Shown here piece by piece: positions 1 through 11,100 of a stretch of DNA of 64,000 bases. The position numbers and the translations under genes are program-made. Below the pieces are notes generated by a model. The model was not told the DNA's origin. It searched no databases and saw nothing but the letters and a program-made list of their open reading frames with translations. Position 1 is the first letter of the stretch; every line of letters starts with the position of its first letter. The DNA is from Corythoichthys intestinalis. Its lineage: Eukaryota > Chordata > Actinopteri > Syngnathiformes > Syngnathidae. The DNA lies in contig NC_080416.1 of the NCBI RefSeq assembly GCF_030265065.1, forward strand, positions 5,393,501 to 5,457,500. Direction: 5' to 3'.

Positions 1-298
1 GTATAATGTCCAGACCGCGAATATAAGACGATCCCATCTTTTTCAGTCTTATTTCAATGCAAAAAACACCATCTTATATTCGGGCCAATACGGTACTGTT
101 CGTTATAAACCGTTTGTAAATCAGTCAAGTGTTCAGTGAGTAATAAGTATTTCAGAAAATCGCTCACTTTAGGTCTGCTACACCAAAGCCTGCCATGTCT
201 CAAGATGGCCCCACACCGCTGCTTCCACCTTAAGACATCCATTATTTATTGTGTACGATAGCTAGTGCTCTGATATACGAGTCTGATCTTTCCCTCAG
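1..298. other. Intronic sequence upstream of the kinase exons
   Basis: No coding exon is recognised here. The stretch ends in a pyrimidine-rich run and a CAG acceptor at 296-298 that fits the first visible exon of the kinase. It is probably the 3' part of an intron whose upstream exons lie outside the window. Confidence 0.6.
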
Positions 299-1094
299 GC
301 CGGTCTTGAGGAGAGTCAGTGCCAGCGGGTGGTGTCCCAGCTGTGCGGCGCCCTATCCCACCTCCACTCGCTGGGTTTGGTCCACAGAGACGTCAAACCC
401 GACAACGTCTTCCTGTGCGACGCTGCCTGCCATTGGGTCAAGCTGGGAGACTTCGGGATGGTGCGTTTGCCCAAAACCGCCTTAGTGAAATCGAAAAGTA
501 GTCATCGGTCTTCGATTTCCATAGGTGAAGGCCCGGGGAACCAAGGTCCCAGAAGTGTGGTACCGTTCTCCATACTGCACCCCCGAAGCTGAGGTGGCGC
601 GAGGCACCGTGGACAGTAAAGACGATGAAAAGAAGAAGCGGCTCCAGCGAGTTTGGGTCAGTGTAGAACCCAGCGTGGACAGTTGGGCCTTGGGCGTTCT
701 GACCTACGCAGTCTTGACGGGCGCCCACCCGTGGCCCAGCACGTCCTCGGACTGCAACGCTTACCTCAAGTACCTCCAGTGGTTCGACTCTGCCAAAAGC
801 CCGCGGGACGATCTAGACGTGTGGGCGGAACTGGACGACCCCCTGCCGGAGAAGGAGCGCCCCCCGGTGGCACCACAGTTCGCACTCTTCACCCCGCTAG
901 CCCGGGCTTTCTTCCGCCTACTGTTGGATCCCGACCCGCTGATCAGGGGGCGACCCGAGGACGTGCCGGGGTACCTGGGGGGCGCCTGGCTGGCGGCCGG
1001 GGAAAGGCCATGCCCACTAGAGCAAATAGAGAAAAGTCGAGGAAGTGGCGCGGTCAACCAGGTGAAGGAGAAAGAGGGACGAGGGCAAAGGTGA
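299..1094 (+). CDS. SBK-family serine/threonine kinase, C-terminal part (5' exons outside window)
   Basis: Two exons are visible, 299-460 and 525-1094 (stop TGA), joined by a 64-nt GT-AG intron in phase 0. Together they give about 243 residues. The first exon carries the catalytic loop HRDVKPDN and the DFG metal-binding motif (GDFGM). The second carries the activation-segment end (WYRSPYCTPE), the F-helix aspartate (SVDSWALGVLTYAVLTG, then HPW) and the kinase C-lobe. The HPW region and the short tail resemble the SH3-binding-domain kinase family (SBK1/2/3; human proteins are about 350-420 residues). The N-lobe with the glycine loop and VAIK lysine is missing because the window starts inside the gene. 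All catalytic residues in view are present, so it looks functional. SBK2/SBK3 lie close to EPN1 and CCDC106 in human, which fits this context. Which SBK paralogue this is cannot be settled from the fragment. Confidence 0.8.
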
Positions 1095-1551
1095 AAGACC
1101 GCATTTTTCACTGTTCTGATCCGATTCACATCGAGACAACAAGCAAGTACCTAGCAAACAAGCCCAAATCGCATCTGAGCTTCCGCTAACGCGTTAAACC
1201 GGTGAACGAATCGCATCTATATTTATCCACCGACCTTTCCGCGCTTCATTTTTGGCCACCGGACGCACCGACTTGACTTTGTCTCGCTGTAAACGCGCGG
1301 GACGCATTCTTGATTTCCTGACAAGAACTCGACACCGCTTTGAGCGCGCGCGGTTGTGCGACACGCTGCGAGCGGGCAATCCTTCAAATCCAAGTTCCAA
1401 AATAGACGCGCACTCATACTTTCAAGTCGACACATCGTCTTTCATATCACTTTGTCAAGATTCGAACCTTTCACGTGTTCAGTGAACTCCCAACAGACCG
1501 CTTTGGAGCATCTCACTGGGAAAAGTGTGGATGTTGAAGGTTGTAACTAAG
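1095..1551. other. Spacer after the kinase gene
   Basis: Non-repetitive sequence with moderate GC between the kinase stop codon and the phrase-repeat array. It probably holds the kinase 3' UTR. No convincing AATAAA signal and no further exon was recognised. Confidence 0.4.
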
Positions 1552-1783
1552 AAAAATGTGGGTCAAGTTGAGCTATTAAATGTGCAAAAATTGCAGGTGT
1601 GATAGCATTTGACTGACACAATAATGGGTTTATACTATTTTCAAGAGGGAAAATATGGGTATGAAATACCTTTACTGGGAAAATGTGGGTGTTGGACTAT
1701 GTAACTTAAATATAGGTGGTGAGGCATTAAACAAGCAAAAATTGTGGGTGTGATCGCATTTGACTGACAAATTCATGGGTATT

Positions 1784-2768
1784 CCCGATCGATCGGGTCC
1801 GATTACGTCATTTTCAAAGTATCAGAATCGGCAAAAAAATATCGGACATGCCTTTTTTTAATATAATTAAATCGTTTTCTAATTGTATTTAACGTTACAG
1901 ACAAAATGTCTTACACTCATCCAGAGTCTTTAGTTTTGGCCTAAAGTAGGGCTATCAAATTTATCGTGTTAACGGCGGTAATTTATTTTTTTTTAAATTA
2001 ACCACGTTAAAATATTTAACGCAATTAACGCATGCGCTGCATGACTCACTCACACATTGTCGCGTTCAATCTATATTGGCGCCGATTTACCTATATATAG
2101 AGCTGAAAGGCAGCGTAATATGAGTAGAGTGAATTCTGGCAGTCTTTGGGGCCTTTTTTTTAAATGGCTAAAGCTTTACAATCCCTCTCTCAACAATTAG
2201 AACTATCGTGGGAGGCAATGTGGGGAAGAAAGGTAATAGTTGATCTTTTTTTTAACACCCTACGTTATTTCCCAACGCAGAGAAGATATATGAATTGGTG
2301 CCCCTACGCACAGTCATGGTTGCACTTCCCATCATGCATTTGGGCAGAACAGTTAAATGGCTGCAGTATAATTTACTGAAAGCTCACAAAAATCCACTAG
2401 ATGGCAATATTTAGTCACAATATACAAAGTCACATTTATCCTATAAGAATTACAAGTCTTCCTATCCGTGGATCCCTCTCACAGAAATAATGTTAATAAT
2501 GTGAATGCCATCTTGAGGATTTATTGTCATAATAAACAAATACAGTACTTATGTACTGTATGTTGAATGTATATGTTCGTCCGAGTTTTATTCATTTTTT
2601 TCTTAATGCATTGGCAGAATGTATATGATCGGGAAAAATTATCGGGAATGATTAGAATTGAATCGGGAGCAAAAAAAAAAGCAATCGGATCGGGAAATAT
2701 CGGGATCGGCAGATACTCAAAACGATCAGGATCGGATCGGGAGCAAAAAAACATGATCGGAACAACCC
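1784..2768. mobile_element. hAT-like non-autonomous element with ATCGG-rich ends
   Basis: The left end (CCCGATCGATCGGGTCCGAT) and the right end (rich in ATCGGGATCGG, finishing ATGATCGGAACAACCC) are both unlike the surrounding array. The array phrase 'ATGGGTATT...GAGTATTGACCCCTTTC' resumes exactly across the insertion, implying a degenerate target duplication of about 8 bp (TGGGTATT/CGAGTATT). No transposase is seen. A second element is nested within it from 1947. Confidence 0.6.
1947..2600 (+). mobile_element. hAT-type element, TAGGGCTGTCA family (copy 1, 3' end unclear)
   Basis: Starts TAGGGCTATCAAATTTATCG followed by GTTAACGGCGG and runs through the block shared with the copies at 14893-15491, 41359-41994 and 52315-52792 (for example the CCTATCCGTGGATC and TTATTGTCATAATAAACAAA stretches). 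The right terminal repeat is not found. The match fades near 2600, where sequence of the outer element resumes. Confidence 0.65.
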
Positions 2769-4129
2769 GAGTATTGACCCCTTTCAATGGATAAAATATA
2801 GGTGTGAAATCCTTTTACTGGAAAAATGTGGCTGTTGAACAGTGTAATTTTAAAAAATATAGATGTTGAACCCTCGAACTTGCAGAATGTGTGGGTGTTG
2901 AAGGACTTGAATGACAAAAGCATGGGTGTTGACTATTTTCAAGAGGGAAATTATGGGTGTGAAATACCTTTTAATGGGAAAATGTGGGTGTTGAACTATG
3001 TAACTGAAAAATATGGGAGTTGAACCATTAAACATGCAAAAATTGTGTATGTAATAGCATTTGACTGACAAATTAATCGGTGTTGAACCCTTTCTATAGG
3101 GAAAATATGGGTGTGAAATTAATGGGTTTGGTTAAGCATGGACTATTTTCAAGATGGAAAATATGGGTGCGAAATCCTTTTACTGGAAAAATGTGGCTGT
3201 TGAACAGTGTAATTTAAAAAAAAAGATGTTGAACCCTTGAACATGCAGAAAGTATGGGTGTTGAGTCCTCTCAATAAGGAAAATTGTGCCTGGAATCCTT
3301 TTACTGGGAAAAGTGTGGGTCTTGAACAATGTAACTAAGAAAATATGGGTGTTGTGCTATTAAACATGAAAAAATTGCGGGTGTGATAGCATTTAACTGA
3401 CAAATTAACGGGTGTTGACCCCTTTCAGTCGGGAAAATAAAGGTGTGAAATCATTTTACTGGAAAAATGTGGCTGTTGAACTGTGCAACTTTAAAAAATA
3501 TGGACTTTGAACCCTTGAACATGCAGAAAGTGTGGGTGTTGACGGACTTGAATGACTAAAGCATGGGTGTTGACGCCTCGCTATAAGGAAAATGTGTGTG
3601 TAGGATCCTTTTACTGGGAAAACTGGGTGTTGAACTATGTAACTTTGGAAAAATATGGGTGTTCGAGCCTTTGGACATGCAAAAATTGTGGGTGTGATAG
3701 CATTCAACTACAAAAAAAAAAACCTTTTCAAAACGGTACGTCTCTGGATTTGTTTTACTGGAAAAATGTGGCTTTTGAACAAAATATGTGGGTGTTGAAC
3801 CATTAAACATGCAAAAATTTGATAGCACTTGAGTGGCAAATTAATGGGTGTTGATTCCATTCAGTAAGTAAAATGTGGGTGTGGAATCATTTTACTGCAA
3901 AACTAGGTGTTTAGCTTAAATTTTGGAAAAGGGTTTGGGTGGGGTGACACTACTACTTTTCTTAAAAGTTTTTGTTTAGTAGAATTAACCTGAGAAAAAT
4001 GTGGGTGCTTATCATTTCAGGTTAAAAGTGTGGGTGTTGCATGTTTATCTCAATAAAAACATTTGACAAATTGACATTCTATGTTTTTATTTGTGAGATC
4101 CGCACTTCAGAAAATTATTTTAGTTCATG

Positions 4130-4239
4130 CTTTTCAACCGATCCACTCTCCAGTCATTAGAGGGCGCTGTAAAACCGATTGCTTGACAAAATTCAGCTCG
4201 AGCACGAATAAGAAGCAAAAGATCCTCGAATGTTTCACG
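4130..4239 (+). promoter_or_regulatory. Candidate non-coding first exon of the epsin gene
   Basis: A non-repetitive block following the phrase array ends at 4239 in front of a strong donor (ACG|GTGAGT). An acceptor (CTTCTTATCAG at 5129-5139) precedes the epsin start codon by 8 bases, so a 5' UTR exon is needed somewhere upstream, and this is the best-looking donor. The next few hundred bases (4260-4620), including a GCCGCCATGTTG motif near 4403, could be promoter or alternative first-exon sequence. Inferred only. Confidence 0.35.
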
Positions 4240-4760
4240 GTGAGTAGCTTATATTTACCTTTAATTTGGCACTTTCCCGCAGCGCTTTGTCGGCGTCCGG
4301 CAAATACAACATGTACTCCCATGTTAATTGTGTACCACCAAGCGTATCTTGTTTTGTTTTGAGTAAAAATGATTCTTTTTAGACATGAATTTCTCCCAGT
4401 CGCCGCCATGTTGCCTCCTGTCGCTCTCCAAGGTTCTGAAAATCAACATCGTTAAAACACGATGCGTTCAAGGGCGTTTACGTGAATTTAAGTGTTATTT
4501 CGTCGTGAAAATTGTTGGCTTTTTGCCTGCGTTGACTTGTTGGAGACTCGAGACGCCGTCGGCTAGTGTTTAGCTTCTTAGCTAACGAAAGCTACATGAT
4601 TTGAGGTGGATTTATGGCGAATATTGTGAATATATTGAGTATAGTTTTATTCATAGTTAACACAACCGATATTGTGGGTTCACAATTTCGGCATTGGCGG
4701 CATGGACGTCACGTTTTCTTGAGTTTCTTCGCTTACATGCTTAATTGAACTCATTGTTTG

Positions 4761-4838
4761 CCTTTGACGGCGACAGACGTCCAATCCATTTGACGTTGGG
4801 GGATGCCACCCTCCCAGTTCAAATGGATCTGTCGTCTA
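4761..4838. repeat. Palindromic TAGACGTCCAATCC repeat, compact copy
   Basis: Left arm CAGACGTCCAATCCATTTGA and right arm TTCAAATGGATCTGTCGTCT face each other over a short GGGGGATGCCACCCTCCC centre. It is flanked by GACGGCGA-type sequence as in the other copies. Confidence 0.65.
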
Positions 4839-5147
4839 TGATATACATATTTAAATTGTTTAAATTGAGTTAATATACCGTTGAATGGATCATATCCACT
4901 GAAACAGTTAAGATATGTGTTTTTTATGTTTAGCTTCATCTTGAGATCATCAACTCGTGGTTTCAACAACCAAAGCGATCAACACAATGAGCCACTAGCT
5001 GCACTGCTACATTAGCATCATTAGCCTCTGATAGCAAAGCGGGACATCACTGAAGGTTGGTGTTCTTCATATTTTACTTATTTTACTTACATATTTTACA
5101 ATTTCCAAAGCACTACTACAACCAATATCTTCTTATCAGTAGGCACC

Positions 5148-8100
5148 ATGACGTCGTCCATGTTGCGAAGACAGCTGAAGAACCTGGTCCAGAACTACTC
5201 TGAGGCCGAGGTTAAGGTAGGTCGCCGATACGTTAGCAGAGAAGAAGAAACATTAGCTGACCCGGGCCATCGGCAGGTCCGTGAGGCCACATCCAACGAC
5301 CCGTGGGGCCCGTCCAGCTCACAGATGGCCGACATCTCGGATCTCACCTACAACGTGGTGGCCTGTAACGAGATCATGACCATGCTGTGGAAGAGGCTCA
5401 AGGACGACAGAAACTGGAGGCACATCCACAAGGCAAAATATTAAATAATTGCACGTTTACGTAGGGCAGAGGGACGCCGTTTTGTGAAGATGTTTGACGT
5501 TTTGCAGTCTCTGACGCTGCTGGAGTACCTCCTGAAGACTGGTGACGACCGTGTGCTGCTCAAGATGAAAGACAACATCTACATCGTCAAAGCGCTCACA
5601 GAGTATCGATTCGTGGAGAAAGATGGCAAAGATCAGGTGAACGATGCTAGCTTGCCGCTAACGCTGTGTCATAAATCTATATATAGCGATATAAAACGAT
5701 ATGAAACTTTAATCAACATTTCTATGCCATAAAAAGACCATTTCCTGCCCAGAAATGTCCTAAAAGTAACAGGAAATATTTAAAAATGTAGAGGAAGTTA
5801 CCCTGGAATGATCCTAAACAATTCACGTTCGTTCTTTCGTCCCTCCCAGTTGAAATGGATTGGACGTCTAGCGCAGTCAATGACGGCCAAGGAGATGTTG
5901 ATGATGATTTTATGCAAACTTAATATACAGCAATTTTAAAAGTCAAAACAAGTATCAGTAGATAAATAGATATCTTTAAATCTTAACATTTGAAAAAAAT
6001 AAGCGACTACTGCTTCTGTTTACACTGAATATTTTTACGTTGCAGCACTACTTGATAGAGGAAAAAATTGTGGCATGTTAGTTTAAAACAGTGCTTCTCA
6101 ATTATTTTCTGTTACGCCCCCCCAAGGAAGACGTAAATGTTCCGCGCCCCCCCAAACTCTCTGCCGCCACTGTAAATAGTATCATTTGTCTATAAAATTA
6201 CAATAATAAGTACGCCTCTGCCTAACATTGTCCTTTTTTTCTATTAAAGAAAAAAAGTAACATAGATCAACTTATAATAAAGTATAACTTTATTAACAAT
6301 GTTTTGTTTGTAACAGGAACGACTTAACACGCATCAATTTGCCTGAATTTTAAAAAAAGTCACATCCAAACTGTAAAATACACTCAAGGTACATTTTTGA
6401 CCACTTGATACAGAAAAATGTAATAAAATCAGAAAATAATAACAAATTCAAATTGATTAGAAACGTCAGCACAATATGCCAAAAAATTTGACCCAAAAAA
6501 CAAAACTGAATTAAAGAAAAAAAAGAGTGTCTTTGGTCAGAAGGACAGTTTTTATTTTTGCTACTCACCATATCACCTCCTTTGCAATGGTGTGGGGTTA
6601 TTTTGCACTGAGCAGGCTAACGGTGCTCACTGGTTTACTGATACTACAATGACAAAGCGGGACGATTGTTGGCAATATTCGGCACGTTTTCGCTGAAAAA
6701 CAAGCGGCTTAGTGGCGTCTTAATTGATTTGGCTTCCGGCTGTCCGCTAGAATTATTTTTAGACATGGTAAAAAGTGGTCTTTCCTCATCTCCCACTGTA
6801 TTAAAAGTCAAAGCCAAAAGGCAAACGGCACGATAAAAAGCGCATTCTCGGCGGCCGAGGGAGAACCGTAGGTGAGGGCGGTCGTCGTGACGATCCCAAG
6901 CCGAAAATGGCACTTCTCGTGCGGACACGTGAGAAACGGAGAAGGTCGCTGCGTGAGTCCGGCTGGAAAACGGCTTTCGAAAATGGCGCACACTCACAGC
7001 TCTTCATATCTCTTTTCTGTGTGCTCTTGCTTAGTTCAAAAATATTGCGCGCACTCTGAAAATGAGAGCCCCAATGCCACCCACTGAGTGGATGTGCAAG
7101 TACACTTTATTCCAGTACGGAAACAAACAAAAAAAAAGAAAAGCATGTTCCCCGAGGTCACATGCGCCACCCCTGACATCGCACTGTGCCCCCCTGAGGG
7201 GGCGCGCCCCACTATTTGATAAGTACTGGTTTAAAAGCAGTCATAATTAATGTGTAATTTTTCCCCAAATGCATCATTGTGGTATTATTTTCCGATCTGG
7301 GTCATTAAGGGTGCCAATGTACGTGAGAAGGCTAAAGTGGTCCTGGTCCTGATGGAGGATGATGACAAACTCAAGGAGGAACGAGACTTTGCTGTCAAGA
7401 CCCGAGAGAAGACATCAAAAGGTTCGGCGGGTAAGCAAACGCCTCTTCCACTCATGTCAGCCGTCTCATCTTCTCACGCGGCGCTCTGGCTGCAGCCTCG
7501 TCGTTGGACACCGTCAAGGACCCCAACTACAAGCCGTGCTACGTCCCTGGCTCCACGGGGCTCCCATCGCTGGACAACATCCCGTCTGTAGCCGACCTGA
7601 CGGCGTCATTCGCCGCTCGCAAGGAGGAACGCATAAAGCAGGAGGAGCAGAAGAAGGAGACGGAAAGGAGGGTCAGTCTGCAACTTTTAGCAACTCCTTC
7701 GCTAGCAATTTTGTTACTTGCTAGCACAACTTTGAGCACCTCTTCCACAAGGTTATCATAGTTTTGATTTTCATTCTAGTTTATTTTTATTTAATTTGTT
7801 TCCCGCCAGCTATTGTGGGGACCTTTGGGAACTGTTGTTACAAACAAGTATGTGTACTTCTATGTACCTGTACTACAAGTGTACATGTAGTTGCACTAAT
7901 AATACAGTATGTGTACTTGTGTGTACATCTACTACAAGTACGTGCAAGTGCGTGCGCTAGTACTGCAAGTATGTGCACTTTCGTGTACATTTACTAGTAT
8001 GTGTACTTGCGTGTACATGTACTACAAGTATGTGTACTTGCGTGTAGTAGTACTACAAGTAGATGCACTTGCGTGTAGTAGTACTACAAGTAGGTGCACT

Positions 8101-11100
8101 TGCGTGTACTCGCACTACAAGTACGTGAACTTGCGTGTACTCGTACTATAAGTACGTGCACTGGGGTGTACTCGTACTATAAGTACGTGCACTGGGGTGT
8201 ACTCGTACTATAAGTACGTGCACTGGGGTGTACTCGCACCGCAAGTACGTGCACTGCATGTACTCGCACTGCATGTACGTGCACTTGCGCGTATTCGCAC
8301 TGCAAGAACGTGCACTTGCGCGTATTCGCACTACAAATACGTGCACTTGCGCGTGCTAGCACTACAAATACGTGTACTTGCGTGTGCTAGCACTACAAGT
8401 ACGTGCACTTGGGTGTACTCGTACTACAAGTACGTGCACTTGCACGTACTCGTACTACAAGTACGTGCACTTGCACGTATTCGCACTACAAGTACGTGCA
8501 CTTGCGTGTGCTAGCACTACAAATACGTGCACTTGCGTGTACTCGCACTGCAAGAATGTGCACTTGCACGTGCTAGTACTACAAATACGTGCACTTGCGC
8601 GTACTCACACTCCAAGTGCGTGCACTTGCGTGTGCTAGCACTACAAATTCGCGCACTTGCGTGTACTCGCACTGCAAGTAGGTGCACTTGCGCGTACTCG
8701 CACTGCAAGAAGGTGCACTTGCGCCTACTCGCACTGCAAGAAGGTGCACTTGCGCCTACTCGCACTCCAAGTACGTGCACTTGGGCGTGCTTGCACTCCA
8801 ACTACGTGCCCGTTTACCAAAATTACGTGTACATTCACCAACGTGTACTTGCGCTACAAGTGCACTTACCTGTATGTACTTGTACTACAAGTGCAATTAC
8901 TTGAGTGTAATCATACAACTAGGGTACAGTACGTGCCCTTGCGTGTACTTATTCAACAAGTACTACAAGTTTACCAACCTGCACAGCAACGCTCCCCAAG
9001 CAATTTCTCCAGAAATGGCATTTAATTCGTTTTTGCTAAATGAGGTTGCTATTTTGTTTTGTTTAGGCCAAACTGTCTGAAGACGAGCTGAAATGGGAAG
9101 ATGCCGGTAAATCTGACAATGTAGGGGATCAGGCCTGGACTGGTGATAAGACAGCAGAGGAGGACGACGCCAAGCCAGACCCTTGGGGGGCCCCTAAAAC
9201 AGATCCTTGGGGTGCACCCTCGGATTCGGCTCCTGCGCCATCTAAAACTGACGAGAATTCTCCGAGCGCAGACGACAAACCGTCTGATCCTTTCAAAGCA
9301 CAAACAGATGATCCATTTGTAGTGCAAAACGCCACCCCAAAACAGAAGGACTCCTTTGAAGACCAGCAAGAAGATCCCTTCACGTCTTCTAATAACGACC
9401 CGTTTAACACCCCGAAAGACGACCCGTTTAACGCACCCAAAAATGACTCGTTTGACACCCCAAAAGATGACCCATTTAAAACCCCTAAAGACAATCCCTT
9501 CAATACTCCTAAAGATGATCCATTTAACACTCCCAAGGATGATCCCTTCACTACCTCAAAAGATGAAAACACCCCTAAAGATGACCCATTTAACACCCCT
9601 AAAGATGACCCGTTTAACACCCCAAAAGATGACCCGTTCAACACCCCAAAACATGATCCATTCAACACGCCGAAGGATGACCCATTCAACACCCCTAAGG
9701 CTGACCCATTTAACGCACCAAAAGATGATCCATTTAACACCCCTAAAGATGATCCATTTAACACCCCTAAAGATGACCCCTTCAACACCTCAAAAGATGA
9801 TAACCTTTCTAAAGAGGACCCATTCAACACCCCAAAAGACGACCCATTTAATACCCCAAAAGATGATCCCTTTACTACCCCAAAAGACGACCCGTTCACC
9901 ACCCCAAAAGATGCTAACCCTTCTGAAGATGACCCATTCAACACCCCTAAAGACGACCCATTTAATACCCCAAAAGACGACCCCTTTAGTACCCCAAAAG
10001 ATGACCCCTTCAACACCCCAAAAGATGATAACACGTCTAAAAACGACCCATTTAATACCCCTAAAGATGACCCCTTTAACACCCCACAATGCAACAAAAG
10101 CCCACCTGCTGCTTTGACGACACCCCCAAAAGACGACCCCTTTAGTACCCAAAAAGAGGACCCTTTCACAGCACCTAGCGTCAACGCCGAAGCCACGACG
10201 CCACCGAAGGATGACCCTTTTACCGCCCCTAAAGACGACCCCTTTTCTGCCCCCTTGACGCCCCCCAAAGAAGGAGAAAGCGGGGCGTCGGATCCCTTCG
10301 CCGCGCCCCCGCTGAGCTCGTCCCAGAGCGGTAGCGATGCCTGGGGGACCACCTCGGCGCCCCCTGTTGGTTCAGACCCGTGGGGAGACAACGCCTCGTC
10401 GCCTGTAGACAATTGTGACCCGTTTGGGGACACGTCCAAAGCTCAAAATGACCCCTGGGGGGCGCCAGGTCAGACAAAATGAAATTATTTACAAAAATGA
10501 TTGATTTCTGTATGAATTATGTAGCTAGCTAGTCGTGTTCCTGAAGTTTTTATTTGAATTTTGCTCTTTTTGTGAAGGTTCTGCTGATCCAAATGATGCC
10601 TGGGGGGCTCCTGCATGTTCCTCCCCCACCGACGACCCCTTTGGAGACTCCAAAACTCGAACGGATAAAGGTAAGACATTATTATGATTACATACTGTAT
10701 ATATTAGCATTAGCTAAATGCTAAAGTGCGTCAAAATTACTTTTTTTGTGTGTGTCCTTGTAGTTATTCTCGACTTAAAGATTAAAAGTTTTCAAAGTTC
10801 ACTCAGAACAGCTTAACTCAATGGCTGCCATTGACGACAATAGACGTCCAATCAGTCTGAACTGAGATATCCTACAGCGATCGATTTCTCCCAGGCTCTC
10901 CTAGTCCAAACGGAATGGACGACTATCGCCGTCATTTGGCACTGAAACATGATCAATTACTGAACTATAAACAATTTAAAAAATATATAATTTTTTTTTT
11001 TCTTTGGTGTCTTTGTTGCTGCCTGAAGAAAACTCCTTTTAGACTTGGACAGAAGAGGCTGGGACAAAAATGGGCCAGGTGGCAAGGGGGGGGCGGGGCT

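Larger units (their letters stand above)
1552..4060. repeat. Degenerate tandem 'phrase' array (GTGGGTGTTGAAC family)
   Basis: Short phrases recur every 35-45 bases: GTGGGTGTTGAAC, CATGCAAAAATTGTGGGTGT, TTTGACTGACAAATTAATGG, CCTTTTACTGGGAAAA and AAAATATGGGTGTGAAAT. They follow a roughly fixed order, so the array has a composite period of a few hundred bases. Copies differ by substitutions and small indels, which suggests an old array. It is interrupted at 1784-2768 by transposons. Apparent short reading frames inside it are repeat translations and are not genes. Confidence 0.75.

Noticed and set aside
5148-5444. 98-codon frame reading through the 60-nt segment and on to a stop at 5442-5444 (HIHKAKY)
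   Set aside because: The conserved continuation SLTLLEYLLK lies 75 nt downstream after a CAG acceptor, so the end is intronic. The 60-nt part is kept as a finding only.
7909-9080. Several open frames with YKYVHLRVLALQVRALA repeats on both strands
   Set aside because: A 30-bp minisatellite keeps all frames open. The region is bounded by good intron splice sites of the epsin gene.
9356-10117. Second plus-strand frame through the DPF repeat (TPRKTTRLTHPKMTR)
   Set aside because: Shadow of the tandem repeat in another frame. The ENTH-to-DPF splice phase selects the DPF frame only.
9129-10439. 436-codon open frame on the minus strand over the epsin exon (GVLNGSSFGVLKGSS repeats)
   Set aside because: It is the mirror of the 24-bp coding repeat. 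The plus strand gives an epsin tail with known motifs in a proper exon, while the minus frame has no domain or splice context.
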